Part shown: positions 1 through 7,974 of the stretch, piece after piece
Position numbering within the stretch: position 1 is the stretch's first letter
How the letters are laid out: every line of letters begins with the position of its first letter
NCBI RefSeq assembly: GCF_024345185.1
Contig: NZ_BROB01000006.1
Span: 1-64,000 of the forward strand
Direction of reading: 5' to 3'
Length of the DNA: 64,000 nt
From: Levilactobacillus humaensis
Lineage (GTDB): Bacteria; Bacillota; Bacilli; Lactobacillales; Lactobacillaceae
Position numbers and translations under genes: made by a program
Notes under the pieces: generated by a model
What the model was told of the DNA's origin: nothing
What the model saw: only the letters and a program-made list of their open reading frames with translations
Database searches by the model: none

Positions 1-33
1 ATTGGTTCAATAAAGATCGAATTTCGATGAAGA

Positions 34-72
34 CAAAAGGCTTGAGCCCTATAAATTATAGGAATCAAGCCT
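34..72. terminator. Hairpin at window start, possible terminator
   Basis: Arms AGGCTTGA (38-45) and TCAAGCCT (65-72) enclose a second pairing, CCTATAA with TTATAGG. On the minus strand the stem runs into TTTTG; on the plus strand there is no T-run. Which transcript it would end is not visible in this window. Confidence 0.35.
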
Positions 73-176
73 CAGTAGCATAAATTAAATTACTATTTGT
101 CTAACTTTTCTATTGCACTTCATCTCTGGGTTCCTTTTTTTATTCGCATCTTTGTCAATTAATATTCTCCTTTAAG

Positions 177-204
177 TTGACAAAATTGAAAATCGGCGTA
201 TATT
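177..204 (+). promoter_or_regulatory. Promoter for the hypothetical operon
   Basis: A consensus TTGACA (177-182) is followed after 16 bases by TATATT (199-204). It lies about 75 bases upstream of the start codon at 281. Bases 73-176 show nothing I recognise. Confidence 0.6.
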
Positions 205-280
205 AGAGAGTGAAAGACGAGGTGAGTGGGTGTTTCTTTTCTTTGATGGTTGTTGTGGTCAACGAATCGGAGGTTAAATA

Positions 281-610
281 ATGGCAGTTAATATCATTAC
301 CCTTGGTGAGATGCAGAAAACAACGTATGCGATGAAACTCTATGACACTTTGGGAGAGTACACCGTGGATTATCTTTTAAATGATGACCATGCTGTGGAC
401 GAGAAAGTCGAGGACAAAACAGTGGCCTTACTTCAGGAGTGTAATGCCTATGCCAAGGCCAACGGGTTACCCGCACTTTGCGATATCTATGATGTGTTCG
501 GCCTTGAGCAGGACGCCGCAATTATTTACCACATGGTGGCGGATCACTTGATTCAGGAAAAGCAGCAAATCGAAGAATGTGAAATCACCATTAAGCGGCG
601 GCACAACTAG
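281..610 (+). CDS. Hypothetical protein, 109 aa
   Basis: I do not recognise this protein. It is small, acidic and soluble, with no signal peptide or membrane segment, and looks mostly helical. The start is supported by TCGGAGG eight bases upstream. It lies 23 bases before the next gene on the same strand and shares its promoter, so the two probably work together. The C-terminus turns basic (KRRHN). No catalytic motif or HTH is obvious. The compact pair with its own strong promoter and a strong terminator looks like a self-contained cassette, but function is unknown. Confidence 0.7.
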   Translation: MAVNIITLGEMQKTTYAMKLYDTLGEYTVDYLLNDDHAVDEKVEDKTVALLQECNAYAKANGLPALCDIYDVFGLEQDAAIIYHMVADHLIQEKQQIEECEITIKRRHN

Positions 611-633
611 AACACGCAAAGGGAGGAATTTAA

Positions 634-1539
634 ATGAGTAGTGAGGAATGGGTCACAACTTGGTTGCGGCTTTGCGAGAAACACGCGGTTAAACCGTGGG
701 AGTTTGATTTTAAACAGTTCTATCTACTAGCGTTGATGACGCCGGAAACCTCTCACTTGGATCTTTGGTTGGATTATAAAAGAGAAGTGTTGGAAGAACC
801 GCGACCGAACGTCTTTACGACACCTTTGGCAGTAGTCGACCATGATCCGGATAAGGTCGCCGGTCCAATCTATGACGAGTTGGGGTGGCCCAACGATGAG
901 AACGTTAAAGGAGATACGATGAACTCCTTTAAAACGACCTTTACCCAGACGATTAGGGCGATGTCGGAAGCTGATAGAAATGAAATTTACCAGAAAATCG
1001 GCATTGACGCCGATGAAAAACTTGACCGGCAATATGGCAGACTCCTAAGCGACAAAAATTTTGGCGAGTTTCCCATTATTGCGGAAAACTTTGACCAAAT
1101 TGAACGGTTTGCTCAGCTGACCCAAGCCATTGGCAATTTTTGGACGCTGGACGCTGAGACCAATCAATTTAGAGGAACCAACGCTGGTATTCGAGATTAC
1201 TTCGACATTACACTGAGTCAACTTAAAGGCAAGCGGCGTTCCGAGGAATGGTCTAAGTTTATTAAACAGTATTTTCTCCAGCCGTATGTTTATCAGGGAA
1301 GTGGTCAGGTTGGGGAACTTTGGCAAGACCACTTCAAACATGGCGTCTATCCCAAGACCAGTCAAGACTTCAAACAGTTTTACACGAATGCCAACCTGAT
1401 GATTGAAGAGCGGGGAAAGTGGCTGACGAAGAGACTCTGTGAGGACCTCGGGTTGACTAACTTAGCATTCTATCAAGAAGATTTAGCCAATATGACTAAA
1501 ATTAAGTACTTCGACCAAATTAAAGGAATTATGAGATAA
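634..1539 (+). CDS. Hypothetical protein, 301 aa
   Basis: Second gene of the two-gene unit that starts at 281, with GGGAGGAA upstream of its ATG. It is rich in Trp, Phe, Lys and Asp and has no signal peptide, membrane helix or recognisable nucleotide-binding motif. Residues near 90-140 (DTMNSFKTTFTQTI...) could form amphipathic helices. Length and composition suggest a cytosolic, mainly helical protein. I cannot place it in a family. The strong terminator just after the stop closes the operon. Confidence 0.7.
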   Translation: MSSEEWVTTWLRLCEKHAVKPWEFDFKQFYLLALMTPETSHLDLWLDYKREVLEEPRPNVFTTPLAVVDHDPDKVAGPIYDELGWPNDENVKGDTMNSFKTTFTQTIRAMSEADRNEIYQKIGIDADEKLDRQYGRLLSDKNFGEFPIIAENFDQIERFAQLTQAIGNFWTLDAETNQFRGTNAGIRDYFDITLSQLKGKRRSEEWSKFIKQYFLQPYVYQGSGQVGELWQDHFKHGVYPKTSQDFKQFYTNANLMIEERGKWLTKRLCEDLGLTNLAFYQEDLANMTKIKYFDQIKGIMR

Positions 1540-1560
1540 GTCAATTCAGCAGTCGACTCT

Positions 1561-1610
1561 AAAAGCTGTTGTCATCAACCAAGCAGAAGTGGTTGTTGCC
1601 AACAGCTTTT
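1561..1610 (+). terminator. Rho-independent terminator of the hypothetical operon
   Basis: AAAAGCTGTTG pairs with CAACAGCTTTT. Inside it, ATCAACCA pairs with TGGTTGT, giving a long stem that ends in TTTT, 22 bases after the stop at 1539. Confidence 0.8.
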
Positions 1611-1661
1611 CACATCCAAAAAAGATCCACCGTCTCACGTGGCACTAGGGGGTCAAAAGTG

Positions 1662-1667
1662 TATAAT
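1662..1667 (+). promoter_or_regulatory. Probable -10 box of pepN
   Basis: A perfect TATAAT lies 32 bases before the pepN ATG. No good -35 element is seen at the expected distance. Confidence 0.45.
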
Positions 1668-1698
1668 GAGATTATTCTAATAATTCAAGGAGGAAATC

Positions 1699-4233
1699 AT
1701 GACAAAATCCACACACTTTTATCAGATGTTCCAACCCAACCATTACGATATCGCATTAAATATTAACCGCGAAACCAAAGAAATCTCCGGGACGTCCACC
1801 ATCACCGGTGACGCCTTGGAAAATAAAATTTCTGTTCACCAGAAGTTTATGACCATTCAGTCGGTAACTGCCGACGGTCAAGCCGTTCCCTTTACCTTTG
1901 ATGACCAGAGCGAAGGCATCCACATCGACCTGGGCAAGACCGGGGAAACGACCGTGGCCATTGCCTTTACGGCACCCCTGACCGACAGCATGATGGGGAT
2001 TTACCCATCCTACTACGAATTAAACGGGGAGAAAAAGCAGATCATCGGGACGCAGTTTGAAACGACGGCTGCTCGTCAAGCCTTCCCATGTGTCGACGAA
2101 CCCGAAGCCAAGGCCACTTTTGACCTGGCCATCAGTTTTGACGAACATGAAGGCGAAACGATTATCAGCAACATGCCGGAAGTGAAGACTGAAAATGGCG
2201 TCCACACCTTTGACACCACAGTTCGGATGTCGACCTACCTGATTGCGTTTGCCTTTGGGGATCTCCAAAGCAAATTGACTACTACCAAGAGTGGGGTTCA
2301 GGTTGGGGTCTTCGCTACGAAGGCGCACCAAGCCAACGAACTCGACTTCGCCTTAGACATTGCTAAGCGCTCAATCGAATTCTACGAAGATTTCTACCAG
2401 ACACCATACCCACTACCACATTCATGGCAATTGGCCTTACCTGACTTCTCAGCCGGGGCCATGGAGAACTGGGGGCTGGTCACTTACCGGGAAGCTTACC
2501 TGGTCTTAGACCCTGACAACACGACGCCTGACATGAAGATGTTAGTTGCCACGGTGATCTCTCACGAACTGGCGCACCAATGGTTCGGGGACCTCGTCAC
2601 CATGAAATGGTGGGACAACCTCTGGCTTAACGAGAGTTTTGCCAACATGATGGAATACGTGGCGATCGACGCCATCGAACCCGACTGGCATGTCTGGGAG
2701 ATGTTCCAGACTTCTGACGTTCCGATGGCTCTGCAACGGGACGCAACGGATGGGGTTCAACCCGTCCACGTTCAGGTTGAAGACCCCGCCGAAATTGACG
2801 CCATCTTCGACAGTGCCATCGTTTACGCCAAGGGTGCTCGGATGTTAGTCATGGTCCGGACGCTGATTGGGGACGATGCCTTACGCAAGGGCTTGAAGGC
2901 CTACTTTGCCGCTCACCACTACGGCAATGCCACGGGGGATGACCTCTGGGCGGCCTTGGGTGACGCCTCCGGGATGGACGTTGGGGCCGTCATGAACTCT
3001 TGGTTGGAACAACCGGGTTATCCAGTCGTTTCCGCTAAGGTTGTCGACGGGCAATTGACGTTGTCCCAGAAGCAATTCTTCATTGGTGAAGGCCAAGAGG
3101 TTGGCCGTCAATGGCAAGTGCCATTGAACAGCAACTACGATGCCGCTCCCGTCCTCTTAAAGGATCACGAGGTTGTCGTTGGGGATTACGCCCAGCTACG
3201 TCAAGCCAGTGGCAAGCCGTTCCGCTTAAATGTTGGGAACAACTCCCACTTTATCGTGGCTTACGACGACACGTTGCTGCAAGACATTCTGGATCACGTG
3301 GATGACTTCGACAGCATTACCCAGCATCAAATTCTGCAAGACCTTCAGCTCTTAGCCGAAGGCCGTCAGATTTCTTACGGGACCTTAGTTCCACTGTTGA
3401 CGCGTTTTGCCGATAACCAATCGACATTGGTTGCCACGTCACTGTACGCCATCGCTGGCGAGTTGAAGAAATTCGTCACGCCAGGTTCAGCTGAAGAGAC
3501 CCAAGTGAAGGCTTACTTTGATCAACTGAGTGCCGGTCAAGTTGCCCGTTTGGGTTGGGATGATCGCGACTCTGACAGTCTCGATGACCAGTTAATCCGG
3601 CCAACAGTGCTGAGTGCCGCCTTATATGCTGAGAACCCGGCAGCGGTTGCGGCCGCCCATGACTTGTTCACGGCTAACAGGGATCACTTGGAGAGCTTAC
3701 CAGCCTCGACGCGTTTCCTGATTATTCGTAATGAAGTTAAGCATTTCGGCAGTGCTGCCTTGATTAGCGACTTACTGGCAGCCTACCGGGCAACCAGCAA
3801 TGCCAGCTACAAGTCTGACCTGACCTACGCGGTAACGGCCACGACTGACCCCGAACAAATCACGCGCTTGGTTGGTATTTTTGAAGATACCGACACCGTT
3901 AAGCCCCAAGACTTGCGGTCATGGTTCTACGGCGTTCTGCGTAACGACCGTGGCGAACAAGCGGCCTGGGATTGGATTCGGACTGACTGGCAATGGCTGG
4001 AAGACACGGTTGGTGGGGATATGGAATTCAGTACCTTCATCACCTTCATCTCTCGTATCTTCGGGACACCAGAACGATTGGCAGAATTCAAGGCCTTCTT
4101 CGAACCTAAGATCAACACCCCAGGTTTGACCCGTGAAATTCAGATGGACATCAAGGTCATCGAGAGTCGCGTAGACTTGATTGAAGCCGAAAAGTCGGCG
4201 GTCACTGCAGCTGTTGCAGAGGCTGTTAAATAA
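1699..4233 (+). CDS. pepN: Aminopeptidase N (M1 family, lysyl aminopeptidase)
   Basis: Zinc metallo-aminopeptidase that removes N-terminal residues from casein-derived and other peptides in the cytoplasm. The M1 hallmarks are present: the exopeptidase motif GAMEN near residue 253 and HELAH with zinc ligands H289, H293 and downstream E312 (in LNESF). E290 is the catalytic base. The 844-residue length is normal for lactobacillary PepN, and the C-terminal half fits the ERAP1-like helical domain. No signal peptide is present. The start follows AAGGAGG. The gene is monocistronic, with its own -10 box and a terminator after the stop. Confidence 0.97.
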   Translation: MTKSTHFYQMFQPNHYDIALNINRETKEISGTSTITGDALENKISVHQKFMTIQSVTADGQAVPFTFDDQSEGIHIDLGKTGETTVAIAFTAPLTDSMMGIYPSYYELNGEKKQIIGTQFETTAARQAFPCVDEPEAKATFDLAISFDEHEGETIISNMPEVKTENGVHTFDTTVRMSTYLIAFAFGDLQSKLTTTKSGVQVGVFATKAHQANELDFALDIAKRSIEFYEDFYQTPYPLPHSWQLALPDFSAGAMENWGLVTYREAYLVLDPDNTTPDMKMLVATVISHELAHQWFGDLVTMKWWDNLWLNESFANMMEYVAIDAIEPDWHVWEMFQTSDVPMALQRDATDGVQPVHVQVEDPAEIDAIFDSAIVYAKGARMLVMVRTLIGDDALRKGLKAYFAAHHYGNATGDDLWAALGDASGMDVGAVMNSWLEQPGYPVVSAKVVDGQLTLSQKQFFIGEGQEVGRQWQVPLNSNYDAAPVLLKDHEVVVGDYAQLRQASGKPFRLNVGNNSHFIVAYDDTLLQDILDHVDDFDSITQHQILQDLQLLAEGRQISYGTLVPLLTRFADNQSTLVATSLYAIAGELKKFVTPGSAEETQVKAYFDQLSAGQVARLGWDDRDSDSLDDQLIRPTVLSAALYAENPAAVAAAHDLFTANRDHLESLPASTRFLIIRNEVKHFGSAALISDLLAAYRATSNASYKSDLTYAVTATTDPEQITRLVGIFEDTDTVKPQDLRSWFYGVLRNDRGEQAAWDWIRTDWQWLEDTVGGDMEFSTFITFISRIFGTPERLAEFKAFFEPKINTPGLTREIQMDIKVIESRVDLIEAEKSAVTAAVAEAVK

Positions 4234-4249
4234 TTAAAGTTTAAAACGA

Positions 4250-4280
4250 AACGGGAGCCCATGAGGGGTTCCCGTTTTTG
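4250..4280 (+). terminator. Terminator of pepN
   Basis: AACGGGA-CCC pairs with GGG-TCCCGTT, followed by TTTT, 17 bases after the pepN stop. Confidence 0.85.
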
Positions 4281-4320
4281 AGTCGACTGGAAAGTCGGTT
4301 TCGAAGATTAAAGTCTATGG

Positions 4321-4400
4321 TATACTGAGACTACCAATGTGAGCGGCTAACTTTGAAGCAAGTCAGGACCTCCGGCGGAACACCGCGGGGGTCCTTTCGT
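4321..4400 (+). promoter_or_regulatory. Promoter and 5' UTR hairpin upstream of the papain-like gene
   Basis: TATACT (4321-4326) is the likely -10 box; the -35 is weak. In the untranslated leader, AGGACC (4366-) pairs with GGGTCCT and is followed by TTTCGT, forming a GC-rich hairpin just before the ribosome binding site at about 4411. It could modulate expression, but the T-run is short for an attenuator. Confidence 0.45.
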
Positions 4401-4424
4401 ATTTGATAAGGTGAGGAGACCAGC

Positions 4425-5501
4425 ATGACTGAACTGCTAAACTACTTTCAATCGATTCAAATTAAGGGGATGGGGTGGATTCTCCTGGTGAGCCTGTTCC
4501 TCTTGGGCAATCTCCCCATCCTGATTATCGTCTATACCTATCTAGCGGCAGTGATGATCATGCGGACAATCTTGGCCCATTTTCCTAAAGGTGCCAAGCT
4601 GGGGCTTATCGGGATTTATGGCCTACTACTGGCCTTGCAGATTGTCTTTGTTTCTGTCGGCGTCTTCCCGCTACGGGGCCAGACGGTGATGTACTTTCCA
4701 GCCAAGGCACTGGGTGTGGTGATGCTCCTCTTTCCCCTATGGGTAGAGCGATTTGTGACGACAAATAACCAGACGGCATTTTATCTGCCGACCGTGGAGG
4801 AGTTCGCTACGGTTAGTTTTGATGAAATGCGGCACGATACCGATAAATTACGGTCGGTCTTGGCCGCAACCACCGATGCCAAGGACAAGGTTTCTGTGGC
4901 TCATCTCAAGACGATTCTGGCGGATTTACCACGGCACAGTGCCACCCGTTATATCAATCATGGCACCTTGACCGAGGATTATTTCGAGGCCGCGACGGCC
5001 ACTTTAGATGACCAACGGCTGTATTTAGCGGTTTCCAACACGGGGAGTGCGGCCAGCGAAATGATCTCTGTGGTAACGCGCAAGCAGTTCAATCACGTGT
5101 CCCTGGCATTTGACCGGGATCTGGCGACCATCATCAGTTACAACGGGGGTGACAACGTCTATCCACCGGGGATGAATGCTGAAACGCTGGAATTCTTCCA
5201 TCAGAAGGCTGGCGCGTCTATTCTGGTGTATAGTCTGCCGGTGACCGTGGCGCAGAAGCAATTCGTGATTGATAAGATTGCCGAGATTAACCGCGAGGGG
5301 AGCGCCTACAACATGGTAGGCCTCGTCTCCAAGCATTCGGCCAAGCCTAACATTATGTTTTGTTCTCAGTTTGTCTATAAGATGTTGAAGCAAGCTGGGG
5401 TCGCTTACTTCGATAAACCCGGTGGCGATGTGCGTCCGACCGATTTTATTGAACAGGACTATTACAAGAAATTAAAATTTGAATATGAGCTGACCTTCTA
5501 G
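4425..5501 (+). CDS. Membrane-anchored permuted papain-like (YiiX/YebB-type) protein
   Basis: The protein starts with about three hydrophobic segments (residues about 15-110). A soluble region of about 230 residues follows. It contains FNHVSLAF (His candidate near 227) and FCSQFVYKML (Cys candidate near 309). This His-before-Cys order, with CSxFV on a helix, is the signature of the circularly permuted NlpC/P60-like YiiX/YebB family. Members are thought to act as amidases or peptidases, but the substrate here is unknown. It is monocistronic behind its own leader. The fold assignment is from motifs only. Confidence 0.65.
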   Translation: MTELLNYFQSIQIKGMGWILLVSLFLLGNLPILIIVYTYLAAVMIMRTILAHFPKGAKLGLIGIYGLLLALQIVFVSVGVFPLRGQTVMYFPAKALGVVMLLFPLWVERFVTTNNQTAFYLPTVEEFATVSFDEMRHDTDKLRSVLAATTDAKDKVSVAHLKTILADLPRHSATRYINHGTLTEDYFEAATATLDDQRLYLAVSNTGSAASEMISVVTRKQFNHVSLAFDRDLATIISYNGGDNVYPPGMNAETLEFFHQKAGASILVYSLPVTVAQKQFVIDKIAEINREGSAYNMVGLVSKHSAKPNIMFCSQFVYKMLKQAGVAYFDKPGGDVRPTDFIEQDYYKKLKFEYELTF

Positions 5502-5511
5502 GTTGGCTGGT

Positions 5512-5537
5512 GGCTCGGAACTTTTCCGGGCCTTTTT
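5512..5537 (+). terminator. Terminator after the papain-like gene
   Basis: GGCTCGG pairs with CCGGGCC (one G-U pair) and is followed by TTTTT. Confidence 0.75.
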
Positions 5538-5669
5538 GATCCGGTAAACTAGCATTGGTGTCGGTTCCATTGGGAGACTTGTAAGGAGTTTACGTTTCGG
5601 TCTATACGGCCATAGGTTAAGGTAGTTATACTGACAAGAAAGATTAAATTAGCCATTAGGAGGCATTCC

Positions 5670-5822
5670 ATGACGACGACTCAACCGCCTGTCTCACCCA
5701 TCTCAAGGAACCAGGATCTGCCGACACCACCGCTCGCTTTAACCAATGAAGCACGGGTGACCTGGGCCATGGAGGCCTTCCGCACCCGTTTACGAGATAA
5801 TAATTGGTGTCGCGAAAACTAA
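5670..5822 (+). CDS. Small hypothetical protein, 50 aa
   Basis: The ATG at 5670 follows a strong TTAGGAGG with good spacing. A TATACT -10 box lies at 5627-5632. The reading frame gives a Pro/Thr-rich N-terminal half and an amphipathic C-terminal helix ending NNWCREN. The stop sits right at the terminator of the convergent pepD gene. No family is recognised, but promoter, ribosome binding site and ORF together suggest a real small gene. Confidence 0.5.
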   Translation: MTTTQPPVSPISRNQDLPTPPLALTNEARVTWAMEAFRTRLRDNNWCREN

Positions 5823-5854
5823 AAAAGCCCGTTTCCGAAGATGGGAAACGAGCC
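5821..5854 (-). terminator. Terminator of pepD
   Basis: On the minus strand, GGCTCGTTTCC pairs with GGAAACGGGC and is followed by TTTTTT. It overlaps the last bases of the 50-aa ORF. Confidence 0.85.
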
Positions 5855-5869
5855 GTGAGACAGTTTAAA

Positions 5870-7276
5870 TTAGTCGTTCAAGTTGTAACGAAGCTTCATG
5901 TGTTCGGAACCAAAGGTGACCATGTCGCCCAATAACTTCGTGGTCCGAGTGAAGGATTCTTGGGACAACTTTTCGTTGGCATCCAGCAACGTGGACTTAA
6001 CGTCGGCACCATCTTGGATGGCGGCATCAGTGGCATGTTGTATTTCACGATAAGCTGACATTGCTTGCAGAGCATACGTGTTCCGGAAGTCGACGTACAG
6101 GTCGTAGTCGGTGTCTCCCAGCAGAGCAACGGTACAACTGAGCCAGTACATGTGGTTCATGTTGAAGGTGCCATCGGCATCCTTGTAAACGGCTGGTGTA
6201 TCATCAACGTTAGCGTAGAATGGGACAACCGTGTTGAACGTGTTGGCACCGAAGGCTAACCAGTGAATTCCGCCGATACTTTCTGGCACGTTGTTCCGGA
6301 TTTGCAAGATGTGAACGTCGTGGTTCCGGTTGATCCCGATTGGACGGAAGAGCTTCTTGTCGTCTTCAGAGCCGTGACCATAAACGTCATACTTCGTGTT
6401 TTCGTAGTGAGAACTCAGCACGAATTTCACGTCTTCAATCGAAATCTTACGGTTAGCATGGCAGATAAATGGTAAGTCTTGGCCTTGTGGATCTTGTTCG
6501 ATTTCTGGGTTGAAGTACTTTTGACCGAACCAGGCACGGGGGTTGTTGTAAACCGTATCCTTGGTGGAAGCACTCCCGAAAATGTGACGCAGGTTAACAC
6601 CCTTGAAGTCAGGGTTCAATTGGTATTTGGCGATCAGGTCTTCCAAATCGTCAGAAGCCAGCGTGTCATCGGCAGCAAAGTCAAAGTCGTCGATGTTCAT
6701 CCGGTTAGGGGCAACCACGTAGGCGTCATCGGGGATGCGCTTAGCAGCCCAGTGATGACCACCGATGGTTTCTAACCACCAAATTTCGTCATGGTCAGAG
6801 AAGGCAATACCGTTTGGTTCGTAGGTCCCGTATTCTTTAAGTAGGCTACCTAAACGTTCAACACCTTCACGGGCGCTGTGAATGTAAGGCAGAACCAAGG
6901 TAACGAGGTCTTCTTCACCAATACCACCGGCAACGTAAGGGTCAATACCTAAGATGCGGGAGTTCGTGGTAATGGTTTCGGTTGCGGACATGGCCACATT
7001 CTCACTGTTGATACCGGCGGCTGGCCAGATACCATTAGTCAGAATTGAGTTAGGAATAGAGGTGTAACGCATTGGGTTATCGGGTAATTTAACTTCAACA
7101 CCACTGATAACCGCCTTGTAATTGGTAGGTTGGTCGCTAGGATTAACGACAACAAAGCGTTCTGGATCAAGCGCCTCGTGACCGTCATCGTTCCGTGAGA
7201 TAATTGTGGAACCATCTAGTGACGCTTTTTTACCGACTAAAATCGTTGTACATGAGCCTTTTATTCTTTTTTCCAT
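5870..7276 (-). CDS. pepD: C69-family dipeptidase
   Basis: Cytoplasmic dipeptidase of the Ntn-hydrolase superfamily that completes peptide breakdown after PepN-type enzymes. In this family the catalytic nucleophile is an N-terminal Cys exposed by processing. Here it is Cys9 in [16 protein letters not shown], followed by the conserved SRNDDGH segment. I chose the ATG at 7276 because AAGGAG lies eight bases upstream. A longer TTG start at 7300 would lie almost at the predicted transcription start. Length is 468 residues, as expected. It lies downstream of the marR-type gene on the same strand but has its own promoter. Confidence 0.93.
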   Translation of the reverse strand: MEKRIKGSCTTILVGKKASLDGSTIISRNDDGHEALDPERFVVVNPSDQPTNYKAVISGVEVKLPDNPMRYTSIPNSILTNGIWPAAGINSENVAMSATETITTNSRILGIDPYVAGGIGEEDLVTLVLPYIHSAREGVERLGSLLKEYGTYEPNGIAFSDHDEIWWLETIGGHHWAAKRIPDDAYVVAPNRMNIDDFDFAADDTLASDDLEDLIAKYQLNPDFKGVNLRHIFGSASTKDTVYNNPRAWFGQKYFNPEIEQDPQGQDLPFICHANRKISIEDVKFVLSSHYENTKYDVYGHGSEDDKKLFRPIGINRNHDVHILQIRNNVPESIGGIHWLAFGANTFNTVVPFYANVDDTPAVYKDADGTFNMNHMYWLSCTVALLGDTDYDLYVDFRNTYALQAMSAYREIQHATDAAIQDGADVKSTLLDANEKLSQESFTRTTKLLGDMVTFGSEHMKLRYNLND

Positions 7277-7301
7277 GAATGCAGCACTCCTTTTGATCAA
7301 T

Positions 7302-7331
7302 ATTATAGCATTGATAACTAGGGGAATTGAA
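7302..7331 (-). promoter_or_regulatory. Promoter of pepD
   Basis: On the minus strand an extended -10 element TGCTATAAT (-10 hexamer at 7302-7307) has TTCAAT 18 bases upstream. It lies between marR and pepD. Confidence 0.6.
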
Positions 7332-7339
7332 GTGGTTCC

Positions 7340-7804
7340 TCATTTTTCTTTAATGATTGATTGGTGAGCCAGCAGGCGTTGGAGATCAGCGATAATAGCT
7401 TGATTTTCCAGTAACGCCAGTTGACCCTCGGTGGGTGAAAGTTGTTGTTGTGCGGTCAGTTGTTGAATGGCCTGGCCGACCGGCACTTGCGCCTGACGTC
7501 CCTGATCGGTGAGGTGAATGATCAGTTGTCGGCGATCGGTAGCTACCGGACGACGCTGAATCCAGCCACGTTGCTCCATGCGGCGTAGGAGGGGCGTTAA
7601 GGTATTACTGCCGAAGTCGAGTTGGGTGCCCAAAGTATGGAGCGGTTGATGGTCAGCCTCCCACAACATGCGAAGAACCAGGTATTGTGGATAGGTCAGT
7701 GCAAATGGCTGGAGGGCTTGCTGATAAAGTTTGATATAGAGACGACTGGCGCGATAAAGCGCAAAGCAAAGCTGGTTGGCCAACGACTGATCCGACACGT
7801 TCAT
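7340..7804 (-). CDS. MarR-family transcriptional regulator
   Basis: A winged-helix regulator of 154 residues. The central region (TYPQYLVLRMLWEADHQPLHTLGTQLDFGSNTLTPLLRRMEQRGWIQRR) has the MarR DNA-binding helices. The next residues (PVATDRRQLIIHLTDQG) form the wing with the conserved D-R pair. The architecture resembles OhrR/MarR proteins. No clearly conserved redox Cys is seen beyond Cys13 (NQLCFALYRASR), which sits where OhrR-type peroxide sensors carry their reactive Cys. The start follows AGGAGG. A strong sigma-A promoter and a palindrome upstream suggest autoregulation. Targets are unknown. Confidence 0.85.
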   Translation of the reverse strand: MNVSDQSLANQLCFALYRASRLYIKLYQQALQPFALTYPQYLVLRMLWEADHQPLHTLGTQLDFGSNTLTPLLRRMEQRGWIQRRPVATDRRQLIIHLTDQGRQAQVPVGQAIQQLTAQQQLSPTEGQLALLENQAIIADLQRLLAHQSIIKEK

Positions 7805-7833
7805 ACCTGATTCCTCCTAATATTTCGCCGTTT

Positions 7834-7847
7834 AATTGCACACAATT
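7834..7847. promoter_or_regulatory. Putative MarR-type operator
   Basis: The palindrome AATTG-CACA-CAATT lies just downstream of the marR -10 box and upstream of its ribosome binding site. That is the position expected for autorepression. Binding is inferred. Confidence 0.5.
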
Positions 7848-7853
7848 TAGTTC

Positions 7854-7882
7854 ACTATAGGCGAATTGATCTTAGCTGTCAA
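7854..7882 (-). promoter_or_regulatory. Promoter of the marR gene
   Basis: Minus-strand TTGACA (7877-7882), 17-base spacer and TATAGT (7854-7859): a near-consensus sigma-A promoter. Confidence 0.8.
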
Positions 7883-7915
7883 CCATTTTTGCCGTTTACC
7901 GAATAAATTCATTAG

Positions 7916-7944
7916 TTGTCAGGGCGACTAATTGCCAGTAAAAT
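7916..7944 (+). promoter_or_regulatory. Promoter of recQ
   Basis: TTGTCA (7916-7921), 17-base spacer, TAAAAT (7939-7944). It lies 30 bases before the recQ start and diverges from the marR promoter. Confidence 0.7.
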
Positions 7945-7974
7945 GGGACCAGTGACTAAAAGGAGTAAGCATTA

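Noticed and set aside
4366-4396. Attenuator before the papain-like gene
   Set aside because: The stem is strong, but only TTT follows before CG, and no competing fold is apparent, so I list it only as a leader hairpin.
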